From contig NZ_KB910516.1 in NCBI RefSeq assembly GCF_000372825.1, positions 3,081,825 to 3,145,824 on the forward strand: 64,000 nucleotides of DNA, written 5' to 3'. The position numbers and the translations under genes are program-made. Of the stretch, positions 57,886-64,000 are shown one piece after another (position 1 is the first letter of the stretch; every line of letters starts with the position of its first letter). The notes below the pieces were generated by a model, which had not been told where the DNA came from, did not search any database, and saw nothing but the letters and a program-made list of their open reading frames with translations. This stretch comes from Methylobacterium sp. 77. Its GTDB lineage: Bacteria > Pseudomonadota > Alphaproteobacteria > Rhizobiales > Beijerinckiaceae.

Positions 57886-58632
57886 TCATTCCGGCGGCAT
57901 AACCCAGTGGATCGCTGAAATCGTACTCAGGGGCACTTCGTGGTGCGCCTTCGGGTTCAACTGAGATATAATAATGGACGATTTAGTAAATTCTTCTAGT
58001 TTCCCGAAATATACCGGTAACTGAAGAATGCCGGTAGGCCGCTTTCCTGGTAGATATTTACGGTCAAATTTAATTTGCGCAATAACGTAATCGCCGATTG
58101 TGGGTATCTTTCCTGCGGATGCATATAGGCTCAAGCCTGGCTCAAATATTGGTTCCATAACATTTTTTGTTTGCCCGACGCAATATAGAGTATTGTCGTG
58201 AGGCGACCCTTCAAATCTTGGCGCCAATAAAATTGGAGCCTCAGAAAGCAGTGAATTTCCATTGGGCGCAAAGTTGTTGCTTTCACTCATAAAATAAACT
58301 GGTATCAAATTTTTCTTTATGAAATAATCATCGTCGTACAGCTCGGGATCGTCTTGCATATAATTGTTAAATTTAGGCATGACCTGCCGGTCAGTGCCTT
58401 GTGGTATCTCATCCTTGGAGTATGCTTTCACTACCTTGCCTTCAACGGCAGCTACGACATCAATACCCAAAGCCGCGCAGACTGCTTTTAGATTAGGGAA
58501 TGAAATCGGCTCGTCGTTCTCCCACTGGCCCACCGCGGCACGGGTGACACCGATCTTGTCAGCCACCTGCTGCTGAGTAAGCCGCAAGGCCTTTCGCGCG
58601 CTTCTGAGCGCCTCTCCACGTGAGCTTTCCAT
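57886..58632 (-). CDS. Phage repressor, HTH plus S24-like C-terminal domain
   Basis: 248 aa from MESSRGEALRSARKALRLTQ. Residues 8-60 are an XRE helix-turn-helix (ALRLTQQQVADKIGVTRAAVGQWENDEPISFPNLKAVCAALG). The C-terminal half (DDPELYDDDYFIKKN, YCVGQTKNVMEPIFEPGLSLYASAGKIPTIGDYVIAQIKFDRK) is S24-like; the Ser-Met nucleophile site appears replaced (ME in PIFEPG), so self-cleavage is doubtful. GC is lower than in the flanking genes. I prefer the ATG at 58632; 58719 would leave no room for the divergent promoters. Flanked by two copies of the CTTGC-N8-GCAAG site. Confidence 0.82.
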   Translation of the reverse strand: MESSRGEALRSARKALRLTQQQVADKIGVTRAAVGQWENDEPISFPNLKAVCAALGIDVVAAVEGKVVKAYSKDEIPQGTDRQVMPKFNNYMQDDPELYDDDYFIKKNLIPVYFMSESNNFAPNGNSLLSEAPILLAPRFEGSPHDNTLYCVGQTKNVMEPIFEPGLSLYASAGKIPTIGDYVIAQIKFDRKYLPGKRPTGILQLPVYFGKLEEFTKSSIIISQLNPKAHHEVPLSTISAIHWVMPPE

Positions 58633-58680
58633 GGCGGGGAAAATGCCATCGAGCAAGGGAAGCTCGCTACGCAAGAGTGT

Positions 58681-58710
58681 CTTGCTATAATTGGCAAGCT
58701 GCGCTAGATA
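58681..58710 (+). promoter_or_regulatory. Rightward early promoter and operator (OR-like)
   Basis: Operator CTTGC-N8-GCAAG at 58681-58698. Its left arm contains -35 TTGCTA (58682-58687), followed by a 17-base spacer and -10 TAGATA (58705-58710). Predicted start about 58717, one base before the cro-like ATG, so its mRNA may be leaderless. Same architecture as the leftward promoter. Confidence 0.6.
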
Positions 58711-58717
58711 ATCTTGC

Positions 58718-58957
58718 ATGATCGACGATGCTCTTCAGTTGGCTTGCGAGAAAGCCGGAGGCCGTAAGGCGCTCGCCGCCGCTATCGGCGTGACGCGCCA
58801 AGCGATCGAACAATCGCGAAGGGTCCCAGCAGAGCGCGTCCTCGACGTTGAGCGCATCTCAAAAGTTTCGCGGCACGATCTGCGGCCAGACATCTATGGC
58901 GCCTCGTCCCTGGTGTGCGGGCACGTCGATGTCGCCAGTCAGAGGGCTGGCATCTAA
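58718..58957 (+). CDS. Cro/YdaS-like HTH regulator
   Basis: 79 aa. MIDDALQLACEKAGGRKALAAAIGVTRQAIEQSRRVPAERVLDVERISKVSRHDLRPDIYG is the YdaS/Cro pattern: short helix-turn-helix followed by R-x-D-L-R-P-x-I/L-Y. Divergent from the repressor, it is the likely lytic-side switch protein. No Shine-Dalgarno lies ahead, consistent with a leaderless message. Confidence 0.8.
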   Translation: MIDDALQLACEKAGGRKALAAAIGVTRQAIEQSRRVPAERVLDVERISKVSRHDLRPDIYGASSLVCGHVDVASQRAGI

Positions 58958-58965
58958 TGCTGGCC

Positions 58966-59334
58966 CTACAGCCCCATGCGCATCAGGGATACGCTCACTT
59001 GCCCGAGCAGTGCCGCGGCCGGCGTCCCGTTTGCCACCCTGCCGCGATCGTCAAGCCGGTTCGCCAACCGCTCCAGCGCCTCCCGTCTATCCACTCCGGG
59101 CAGAGCGCTGGCCAGGTCCACCATCAGTACCGCCAGGGCATCCGCGACAGTCTCGGCGTCGATGGATCGGAGCTTCCGGTGTTCGACCCCGTCTTCGGTT
59201 CCGGCGGCTTCACGGAAGGGGTGGGAACCGAACCCAGGGCTAGGCGATCTGTTGCCCGGCCATGCGGCGGTGTGCGCTACCGCTGCTTCTTCGGATCCAC
59301 TTGTCGCGTCTCGGTGTGCGGGCATGCGGTGCAT
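58966..59334 (-). CDS. Hypothetical phage protein, start uncertain
   Basis: The C-terminal part LRSIDAETVADALAVLMVDLASALPGVDRREALERLANRLDDRG looks like a genuine helical domain, ending GQVSVSLMRMGL. The N-terminal part is low-complexity and overlaps the next gene upstream; in-frame ATGs lie at 59334 and 59325. It may start further in from a non-ATG codon. Confidence 0.4.
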   Translation of the reverse strand: MHRMPAHRDATSGSEEAAVAHTAAWPGNRSPSPGFGSHPFREAAGTEDGVEHRKLRSIDAETVADALAVLMVDLASALPGVDRREALERLANRLDDRGRVANGTPAAALLGQVSVSLMRMGL

Positions 59335-59573
59335 GACAGCGTGTGCTCCTTCAATCCCATGACGCCGAAAACGGGATCGTCCTCGACGCGCGTCACCTTC
59401 ATCGGCGCTTCGCATAGGGGGCAGGCCTCGGCCGCCTTCGCTGCCGGTTTACCCTCCAAGGCTGCGACGCGATCCTCCAACTCCTTCAGCCTTTTGGGGA
59501 GGCCCATGATGGCCTTCCAGCCCGGCACCTGTTCGAGGACCTTCAGGATGTCCGACACAGACACACCGATCAT
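59277..59573 (-). CDS. Phage protein with coiled coil and zinc ribbon
   Basis: 98 aa. MIGVSVSDILKVLEQVPGWKAIM, then a coiled coil LPKRLKELEDRVAALEGKPAA, then a C4 ribbon (ACPLCEAPMK ... LSCTACPHTET). GAGGTGG lies about 6 bases before the ATG. Similar proteins occur beside phage regulators in this order; function unknown. Confidence 0.7.
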   Translation of the reverse strand: MIGVSVSDILKVLEQVPGWKAIMGLPKRLKELEDRVAALEGKPAAKAAEACPLCEAPMKVTRVEDDPVFGVMGLKEHTLSCTACPHTETRQVDPKKQR

Positions 59574-59799
59574 GCCGCCACCTCACACCTTGGTCAGAGA
59601 GGACCAGGGGCTCGCCTCATGGCGCCCTGTCCTGACAACCCTGAGTGTGCATGGGCTCGCCGAGGACGACAACGCTAGGCATGTCGTCGTCCGCGAAGAT
59701 GGCGTCGAGCGCTACCGGTTCCGGCTGGACGGTGACGGCTGCCGCCATCTGGTCTCGCTTCTCTCCCCGCCGACGGACAGCGCGGAGGGCATCGTGTGA
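59572..59799 (+). CDS. Hypothetical protein, 75 aa, start overlapping a divergent gene
   Basis: MPPPHTLVREDQGLASWRPV then HGLAEDDNARHVVVREDGVERYRFRLDGDGCRHLVSLLSP. The second half looks like a real small beta protein. The ATG at 59572 overlaps the ATG of the - strand zinc-ribbon gene, so the true start may be further in. No Shine-Dalgarno seen. Confidence 0.45.
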   Translation: MPPPHTLVREDQGLASWRPVLTTLSVHGLAEDDNARHVVVREDGVERYRFRLDGDGCRHLVSLLSPPTDSAEGIV

Positions 59800-59843
59800 T
59801 CAATTTGGCCTCTTCGGTGCCGCTGCGACGTCTCTCGCTCGGC

Positions 59844-60101
59844 TCAGGACACTTCGATCCGCCACGCCTTCGTCTGCTCTGCCAGGGCAGCGAAGGCCAG
59901 ATGCAGGTCGCTCATCGCCACCGGGACGATCTCGGTGGTGGTCACCGAATCCGCCTCGATGCTGACCCTCGCATGCCCCCGGCAGCCAGTACGGCTGAAC
60001 TCGAATTCGATCTCCAGGACCTCCCCGCCGAGCTCGACGTCCAACTCCCGTTCGATACTCTCCAGTTGGATATCGAACATCTCTTCTTCCGGCGTGCCCA
60101 T
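59844..60101 (-). CDS. Hypothetical acidic phage protein, 85 aa
   Basis: From MGTPEEEMFDIQLESIEREL. Mostly beta (GEVLEIEFEFSRTGCRGHARVSIEADSVTTTEIVPVAMSDLHLAFAALAEQTKAW). Start at 60101 chosen because AAAGG lies about 10 bases ahead; 60110 is in frame but has no room for a ribosome site. No family recognised. Confidence 0.6.
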   Translation of the reverse strand: MGTPEEEMFDIQLESIERELDVELGGEVLEIEFEFSRTGCRGHARVSIEADSVTTTEIVPVAMSDLHLAFAALAEQTKAWRIEVS

Positions 60102-60175
60102 CGGGGCCATCCTTTCTCGTCCAATGGACGTGGGTATCGGTCGTGCCCTCCACGTGCGGGGAGGCTCGCTGCCTG

Positions 60176-60400
60176 ATGCTGCTCAAGGACTTCATGCGGT
60201 CCGAGGACCTGTCCGACGCGGAGATGGCCGAAAAGATCGGTGACATCTCCGAGTACGGCGTGAGGAAGCTGCGCTTTCGTACCCGTGGTCCCTCGGTGCG
60301 GGTTGCCGCCCGTATCGAGGATGTCACCGGCGGCAAGGTCCGATCGGTGGACCTGCAGCCGCTGACGAACCGCCGCGCGCCTGCGGAGGCGCTGTCGTGA
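60176..60400 (+). CDS. Small HTH regulator
   Basis: 74 aa. MLLKDFMRSEDLSDAEMAEKIGDISEYGVRKLRFRTRGPSVRVAARIEDVTGGKVRSVDLQP follows a Cro-like layout (helix, turn, recognition helix, then a V-x-L-x-P end). GGGGAGG lies upstream. Probably a phage early regulator. Confidence 0.6.
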   Translation: MLLKDFMRSEDLSDAEMAEKIGDISEYGVRKLRFRTRGPSVRVAARIEDVTGGKVRSVDLQPLTNRRAPAEALS

Positions 60401-60557
60401 TCGTCTTCGCTCGTTCCGTCGTGTTCCTGCCGTCCGCGCTCTCCCGCCAAGGCGCCGCGTCCGTCAGCCTGTTCGTCGCTCCGACCCCCAACGTCGCTTC
60501 TCATCCTCTGGTCTCCCGTCGTGGTCGAACACCACAAGACCAGAGGAGCCACCCGAG

Positions 60558-60986
60558 ATGTTGGGCAAGTCACCCGAGAACGCGGGTAAATCACCCAAGG
60601 CCCGCGAGGCTGTCGCCATGAGCTCTCAGGCCGAGGCACGGCATCTGGTGGAGTTGATCGCGGGTCCCCTTCGGCTCGGCGAGAACGTGAAGGCTGCGCT
60701 CTCCCGTGTGGCCCGCACCACGGGACTGAACGACCGCCGGGTGCGAGGCATCTGGCACAATGAAGCCCGCTCGATCCGCTCCGAGGAGATGGATCGTCTT
60801 AGACAAGCAGCGCGAGACGCTCGTGCAACGGAGCAGGCGCGCAATGAGCACAGGTCCGTCCTTTCCCTCCTCGCCGCCACCGACGCGGCCCTGGGGATTC
60901 CGAGCCAGGACGTGGATTGCCCGGATGATCCTGCGCTGGGCTTCAGGCCTCGCGATCATGATTGCCCCCTGGATCAGGGACACTGA
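60558..60986 (+). CDS. Hypothetical phage DNA-binding protein, 142 aa
   Basis: Starts MLGKSPENAGKSPKAREAVAM with GAGGAG about 10 bases ahead. Residues 20-95 (ARHLVELIAGPLRLGENVKAALSRVARTTGLNDRRVRGIWHNEARSIRSEEMDRLRQAARD) look like a helix-turn-helix found in Methylobacterium phages. The C-terminal tail is acidic. It may act on early transcription; not certain. Confidence 0.6.
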   Translation: MLGKSPENAGKSPKAREAVAMSSQAEARHLVELIAGPLRLGENVKAALSRVARTTGLNDRRVRGIWHNEARSIRSEEMDRLRQAARDARATEQARNEHRSVLSLLAATDAALGIPSQDVDCPDDPALGFRPRDHDCPLDQGH

Positions 60987-61102
60987 TCGATGATCCCGCT
61001 GACACACGCCCAGCCGCCGCCGGCCTGAGCCGCCCTTAGCGCTTCGACTTCCTCATCCCTCACGCCCGAACACGGCGCTCCCGAACCTTGGAGCTTTGGC
61101 CG

Positions 61103-61375
61103 ATGCCCCTTGCTGCCTCGTCACCACCCATCCCGGAGCGCGTAAGGGCGTATCGAAGCGCCCTCTTCGATCGCTGGGTCGACGCCAAGCGGCGGGCTCA
61201 TCAGAGCGAGGACATCGCCGACCATCGCGCCGCGGTCGATGCCTATACCGCCTTCATGCGGGCGCATCTGGCGTCTGACGAGAGGACGCATCTCGACCTC
61301 GAAGACGAGATCGCCCGGCTCAGCGCCGAGAACACCCGGCTCCGTGGCCGCGTGCGTGGGGGAGGACCGGCATGA
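61103..61375 (+). CDS. Hypothetical helical phage protein, 90 aa
   Basis: MPLAASSPPIPERVRAYRSALFDRW, then a charged coiled coil (HLDLEDEIARLSAENTRLRGRVRGGG) with leucine-zipper spacing. GGAG is 9 bases before the ATG. Its stop overlaps the next ATG (ATGA). Function unknown. Confidence 0.6.
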   Translation: MPLAASSPPIPERVRAYRSALFDRWVDAKRRAHQSEDIADHRAAVDAYTAFMRAHLASDERTHLDLEDEIARLSAENTRLRGRVRGGGPA

Positions 61376-61827
61376 GCACCGGATCCAAGCCCGACACCGA
61401 CATCACGCGGGATCGGCGCCCGACGCACGTCTATCTCATTGCGCGTCGTGTCGGCCTCGGCATGCACGCTCCCGTCCGTATCGGGGTCACCGACGATATC
61501 TCAGGCGAGATGGCGACCGTTCAGGCCTGTAGCCCGTTCGAGGTCACTCTGATCCATGCCGTTCGATTCCCGGACGGGCTAGTCGTCGCCAATCTGCTTC
61601 AGGACAAATTCGCTGACCGACATCTCTCAGAGGCGCTCGGCAGGGGCTGGTACGACATGGCTCCGGCCGAGGCTCTGACAGGCCTGCTGGCTCAACTGGA
61701 CACCATCCTGGCCCTCAACGGCGTGTCCGAGGAGGAGCGATTGACGGTGTTGAACTTCCTCGATGCGGGAAGCGATGCGCAGGAAGCGCTTCAATTTCTC
61801 ACCAGCTACGCGGGAGCGGATCGATGA
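61372..61827 (+). CDS. GIY-YIG / T5orf172-like protein
   Basis: 151 aa. THVYLIARRVGLGMHAPVRIGVTDDISGEMATVQACSPFEVTLIHAVRFPDGLVVANLLQDKFADRHLSEALGRGWYDM is the T5orf172/Mug113 variant of the GIY-YIG nuclease fold, where V-Y-L-I replaces GIY and V-R-I-G-V-T replaces YIG. Catalytic Arg and Glu are not obvious, so activity is unclear. Embedded in the rightward operon by ATGA overlaps. Confidence 0.65.
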   Translation: MSTGSKPDTDITRDRRPTHVYLIARRVGLGMHAPVRIGVTDDISGEMATVQACSPFEVTLIHAVRFPDGLVVANLLQDKFADRHLSEALGRGWYDMAPAEALTGLLAQLDTILALNGVSEEERLTVLNFLDAGSDAQEALQFLTSYAGADR

Positions 61828-62600
61828 GCGCCCCCTGGATCAAATTTTACCCGTCGGACTGGCTTTCGAAGCCCGCCTTGCGGCTCTGCCCGATGGCTGC
61901 CCGCGGTCTCTGGATGGAGATGCTGTGCATCATGCACAACGCCGAACCCTACGGTCATCTGGTCGTGATGGGCCGTCCATTGGGCGACACCGACCTCGCC
62001 AGGATGGTCGGCATGAGCCTCAAAGAATGCCGGAAGTCTCTCGCAACTCTGGCGCTGCACGGCATCTACTCGGTCACGGCAGACGGGACGATCTACAGCC
62101 GCAGAATGGTCCGGGACAATGCCAAGGCGTTGAAAGATAAGGAGAATGGCAAAAGAGGGGGTAACCCCGACCTTAACCAGGGGGTTAACCCCCCGGATAA
62201 GGGGGAGGATAAAGCCCAGAATCCAGAAGCCAGAATCCAGATAGAAGAGGAGGGTGGTACTACTGTTCAGCCTCTTCCTGAAAAACCTGAGCCTGACACT
62301 CGCGCCGCCGCTTCGCGATCGTCGCCGGGGGCGAAACGATATTTTTTCGAGAGTGGCGTCATCCGGCTCACCGAGCCCGATTTCCGAAAATGGGAATCCG
62401 CGTTCCCCAGCATCAACCTTCGAGCCGAGCTGACGGGCCTGACCGGGTGGGCTGGCGACCAAACGAGCTGGTTTTTCGCCGTGCCAGGGGCACTGGCCAA
62501 GCGAGATCGGGAGGCGCGGCTCGCGGTCGAGCGCTTCAGGGCCGATGCCGAGGCCAAGGCAAACGCGCCCAAGCCGAGGCCCTGCGGCTACGTGCCGTGA
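61824..62600 (+). CDS. DUF1376-like phage replication protein
   Basis: 258 aa. MSAPWIKFYPSDWLSKPALRLCPMAARGLWMEMLCIMHNAEPYGHLVV..., then LARMVGMSLKECRKSLATLALHGIYSVTADGTIYSRRMVRDN, is the winged-helix N-terminus of DUF1376-type replication proteins. A low-complexity linker (about 110-160) coincides with the candidate origin, and a C-terminal domain has RLTEPDFRKWESAFPSINLRAELTGLTGWA. It likely recruits the primase-helicase encoded next. The stop overlaps the next GTG start. Confidence 0.72.
   Translation: MSAPWIKFYPSDWLSKPALRLCPMAARGLWMEMLCIMHNAEPYGHLVVMGRPLGDTDLARMVGMSLKECRKSLATLALHGIYSVTADGTIYSRRMVRDNAKALKDKENGKRGGNPDLNQGVNPPDKGEDKAQNPEARIQIEEEGGTTVQPLPEKPEPDTRAAASRSSPGAKRYFFESGVIRLTEPDFRKWESAFPSINLRAELTGLTGWAGDQTSWFFAVPGALAKRDREARLAVERFRADAEAKANAPKPRPCGYVP
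62157..62260 (+). other. Candidate phage replication origin inside the replication gene
   Basis: Two palindrome-like blocks, gggggtaacccc (62157-62168) and gggggttaaccccc (62179-62192), are followed by a purine-rich tract with the direct repeat ccagaatccag (62216-62226 and 62230-62240). This falls in the linker of the replication protein, as the lambda origin falls inside gene O. Confidence 0.35.
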
Positions 62601-62926
62601 GATCGGTCGATGAGATCCTCCGCGAATTCGGGATCGTCCTGCGGTCGACATCCCCCGGCCGGCACTACGCGATCTGCCCTCGATGCGCGGTCAACGCCAA
62701 GCACTCCGCCAACCGCCGACGCCGATCCCTGGGCGTCACGATCGACGCCGGTGGCGTCGGGTTTCGATGCCTCAACTGTGACCTGAGCGGCGGGAAGTAT
62801 TTCAACGATGACCCTCAACCCATCGGCAATCGCGTGGCTGGAAAGCCGGGCCCTCGACAGCGAAACCGCCTCACGTTTGGGGATCTACAGCGCCAAGCGC
62901 GCTCAGGGTGGCGATCCGGTTCCTGA
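62597..62926 (+). CDS. Primase-type zinc-finger protein
   Basis: 109 aa from a GTG overlapping the previous stop (GTGA). VRSVDEILREFGIVLRSTSPGRHYAICPRCAVNAKHSANRRRRSLGVTIDAGGVGFRCLNCDLSGGKYF has the CxxC...CxxC ribbon and G-x-x-Y/F-x-C-x-x-C layout of the DnaG/T7 gp4 zinc-binding domain. The final 38 residues are basic and lie over the start of the helicase gene in another frame. It probably supplies template recognition to the TOPRIM-helicase. Confidence 0.7.
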   Translation: MRSVDEILREFGIVLRSTSPGRHYAICPRCAVNAKHSANRRRRSLGVTIDAGGVGFRCLNCDLSGGKYFNDDPQPIGNRVAGKPGPRQRNRLTFGDLQRQARSGWRSGS

Positions 62927-64000
62927 CGTCGCCGGCAACATCCTCGTCTTCCCGTATCTCGACGGTGGCGAGGAGGTGAACGCCAAGTACCGAGGGCGTG
63001 ATATGGCCGGTAAGAAGCGGTTCTGGCAGCGGGCCGGCGCCCGTAAGACGTTCTTCAACGTCTCCGTCCTCGACGACCCGGCCGTGCAAACCGGGCAGGC
63101 GCCGGTGGTCATCACCGAGGGCGAACTCGACACGGTCGCGGCTATCCAGTCCGGCCACCCTTTCACCGTCTCCGTGCCTGACGGCGCGCCTCCGGCCCGT
63201 GACGAGCAGGGCAACATCGTCGTGGTTCCGGACAACGCCGACGACGTGGTCCCCGAGCACGACGACAAGTATCGCTACGTCTTCAACAATTGGGATCGCC
63301 TGAAGCGGGTGAAGCGGTTCGTCCTCGCCGTCGATAACGACGAGCCGGGACGCCGTCTCGGTCAGGAACTCGCCCGGCGTCTCGGCCGGTCGCGCTGCTG
63401 CCTCGTTTCCTATCCGACCGAGCCCTGCGTCGCCGATGCCGACGGCGTGCTCCGGCCTGCGAAGGATCTCAACGAGGTGCTTCAGCACTTCGGGGCCGAG
63501 GCCGTCATGGCCTGCATCGAACGGGCAAAGCCCTTCCCTGTGAAAGGCCTCTACAAACTCTCCGACTTTCCGGAGCGCCCTCCGCTCCTCGCCCTGACCA
63601 CCGGATTCCGCGAACTCGACCTTCACATGCGGCTGTACCGCGGGGCATTCGTCGTGGTCAGCGGTCTACCTGGCGGCGGCAAGACTGCTCTGATGACCCA
63701 GATCGCGATGAACATGGCGACGGGACACAGCTGGCGGATCGCCATCGCCTCGTTCGAGATGCACGTCCGTCCGATCCTGGAGAACATGCTGCTCGGCTTC
63801 ATGCTCCAGAAGCCGCGCAGCCTATGGACCAAGCCGGAATGCGACGGCTGCCGGCGGTTCATCGACGAGCACTTCGTCTTCATCGCCCTCGCTCCGGACG
63901 ACGAGGACACCGAGGCCGACGTCCAGTGGGTGATTGATCGAGCGGCCGATGCCGTGGTCCGCGAGGGCATTTCCATGCTCCTCCTCGACCCATGGAACGA
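62808..64000 (+). CDS. TOPRIM primase-helicase, 3' truncated by the window
   Basis: At least 397 residues, starting MTLNPSAIAWLESRALDSET. The TOPRIM domain has VVITEGELDTVAAIQSG (catalytic Glu) and RFVLAVDNDEPGRRLGQEL (DxD-like). After a linker the RecA-type helicase begins with TTGFRELDLHMRLYRGAFVVVSGLPGGGKTALMTQIAMNMA (Walker A), then RIAIASFEMHVRPI and ISMLLLDPWNE (Walker B). This is the T7 gp4/Twinkle layout without its own zinc finger, which lies in the overlapping upstream gene. It continues beyond the window. Confidence 0.85.
   Translation, partial: MTLNPSAIAWLESRALDSETASRLGIYSAKRAQGGDPVPDVAGNILVFPYLDGGEEVNAKYRGRDMAGKKRFWQRAGARKTFFNVSVLDDPAVQTGQAPVVITEGELDTVAAIQSGHPFTVSVPDGAPPARDEQGNIVVVPDNADDVVPEHDDKYRYVFNNWDRLKRVKRFVLAVDNDEPGRRLGQELARRLGRSRCCLVSYPTEPCVADADGVLRPAKDLNEVLQHFGAEAVMACIERAKPFPVKGLYKLSDFPERPPLLALTTGFRELDLHMRLYRGAFVVVSGLPGGGKTALMTQIAMNMATGHSWRIAIASFEMHVRPILENMLLGFMLQKPRSLWTKPECDGCRRFIDEHFVFIALAPDDEDTEADVQWVIDRAADAVVREGISMLLLDPWN

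Noticed and set aside
60397..60621. GTG-started 74-codon ORF after the small HTH gene
   Set aside because: Starts on a GTGA overlap, but is Ser/Arg/Pro-rich and runs into the better-supported gene at 60558.

Overview
The window looks like chromosome of a high-GC alphaproteobacterium of the Hyphomicrobiales, most likely Methylobacterium or Methylorubrum. The basis is the rpmH-rnpA-yidC-engB cluster with a very GC-rich, C-terminally extended RnpA, an RcdA/DUF1465 protein, alphaproteobacterial-type RpmE, DnaE, ClpB and ArgB, and a mirror-image intergenic repeat of a type common in this order. Identification is by sequence recognition only.

Region 1 (1-31,000) is mainly host housekeeping. It holds the aldehyde dehydrogenase end of PutA, a secreted dienelactone-hydrolase-like enzyme, a VanZ-like/MEKHLA pair, dnaE, an MsbA-type ABC exporter, rpmE, a BrnT/BrnA toxin-antitoxin pair, an RcdA-like protein, a probable structured small RNA, and rpmH-rnpA-yidC-engB. 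A patch of accessory genes follows (unknown 476-aa protein, RTX-type protein, fatty-acid transporter with a nearby decayed fragment of itself, nucleotidyltransferase), then clpB, a MOSC protein and argB. About 12.7 kb separates the engB/DUF423 pair from argB.

Region 2 (31,000-34,450) carries very small hypothetical genes, a frameshifted HicB-type antitoxin, and about 1.1 kb of AT-richer sequence with no convincing gene.

Region 3 (34,449-49,142) is the most unusual part: an expanded srfABC-like locus on the + strand. A SrfB actin/Hsp70-fold ATPase and a SrfC P-loop protein sit between two membrane proteins that share a SrfA-like N-terminal domain. One of these carries a trypsin-like protease and the other a YfaP/DUF2135-like beta-sandwich. 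A 42-aa ORF, another membrane-anchored protein, a caspase-like protein without the catalytic His, and Sel1/TPR proteins complete the tightly packed set. A second, secreted trypsin-like protease converges on it. Together this suggests an envelope-associated, nucleotide-driven, protease-regulated assembly; its function is inferred, not known.

Region 4 (50,067 to the end) is the left part of a prophage or integrative element inserted in a tRNA gene. A tRNA 3' half (anticodon loop fits tRNA-Thr GGT) lies next to a tyrosine integrase. Then come an RTX-type cargo gene, a compact leftward early operon of about 11 genes ending in an excisionase-like HTH gene, an S24-type repressor, and a divergent Cro-like gene. 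Two matching operator-promoters (CTTGC-N8-GCAAG over a TTGCTA -35, 17-bp spacer) flank the repressor, arranged like OL/OR of lambdoid phages. The rightward side carries small regulators, a GIY-YIG/T5orf172 protein, a DUF1376-like replication protein with a candidate internal origin, and a split primase zinc finger/TOPRIM-helicase that runs off the window.
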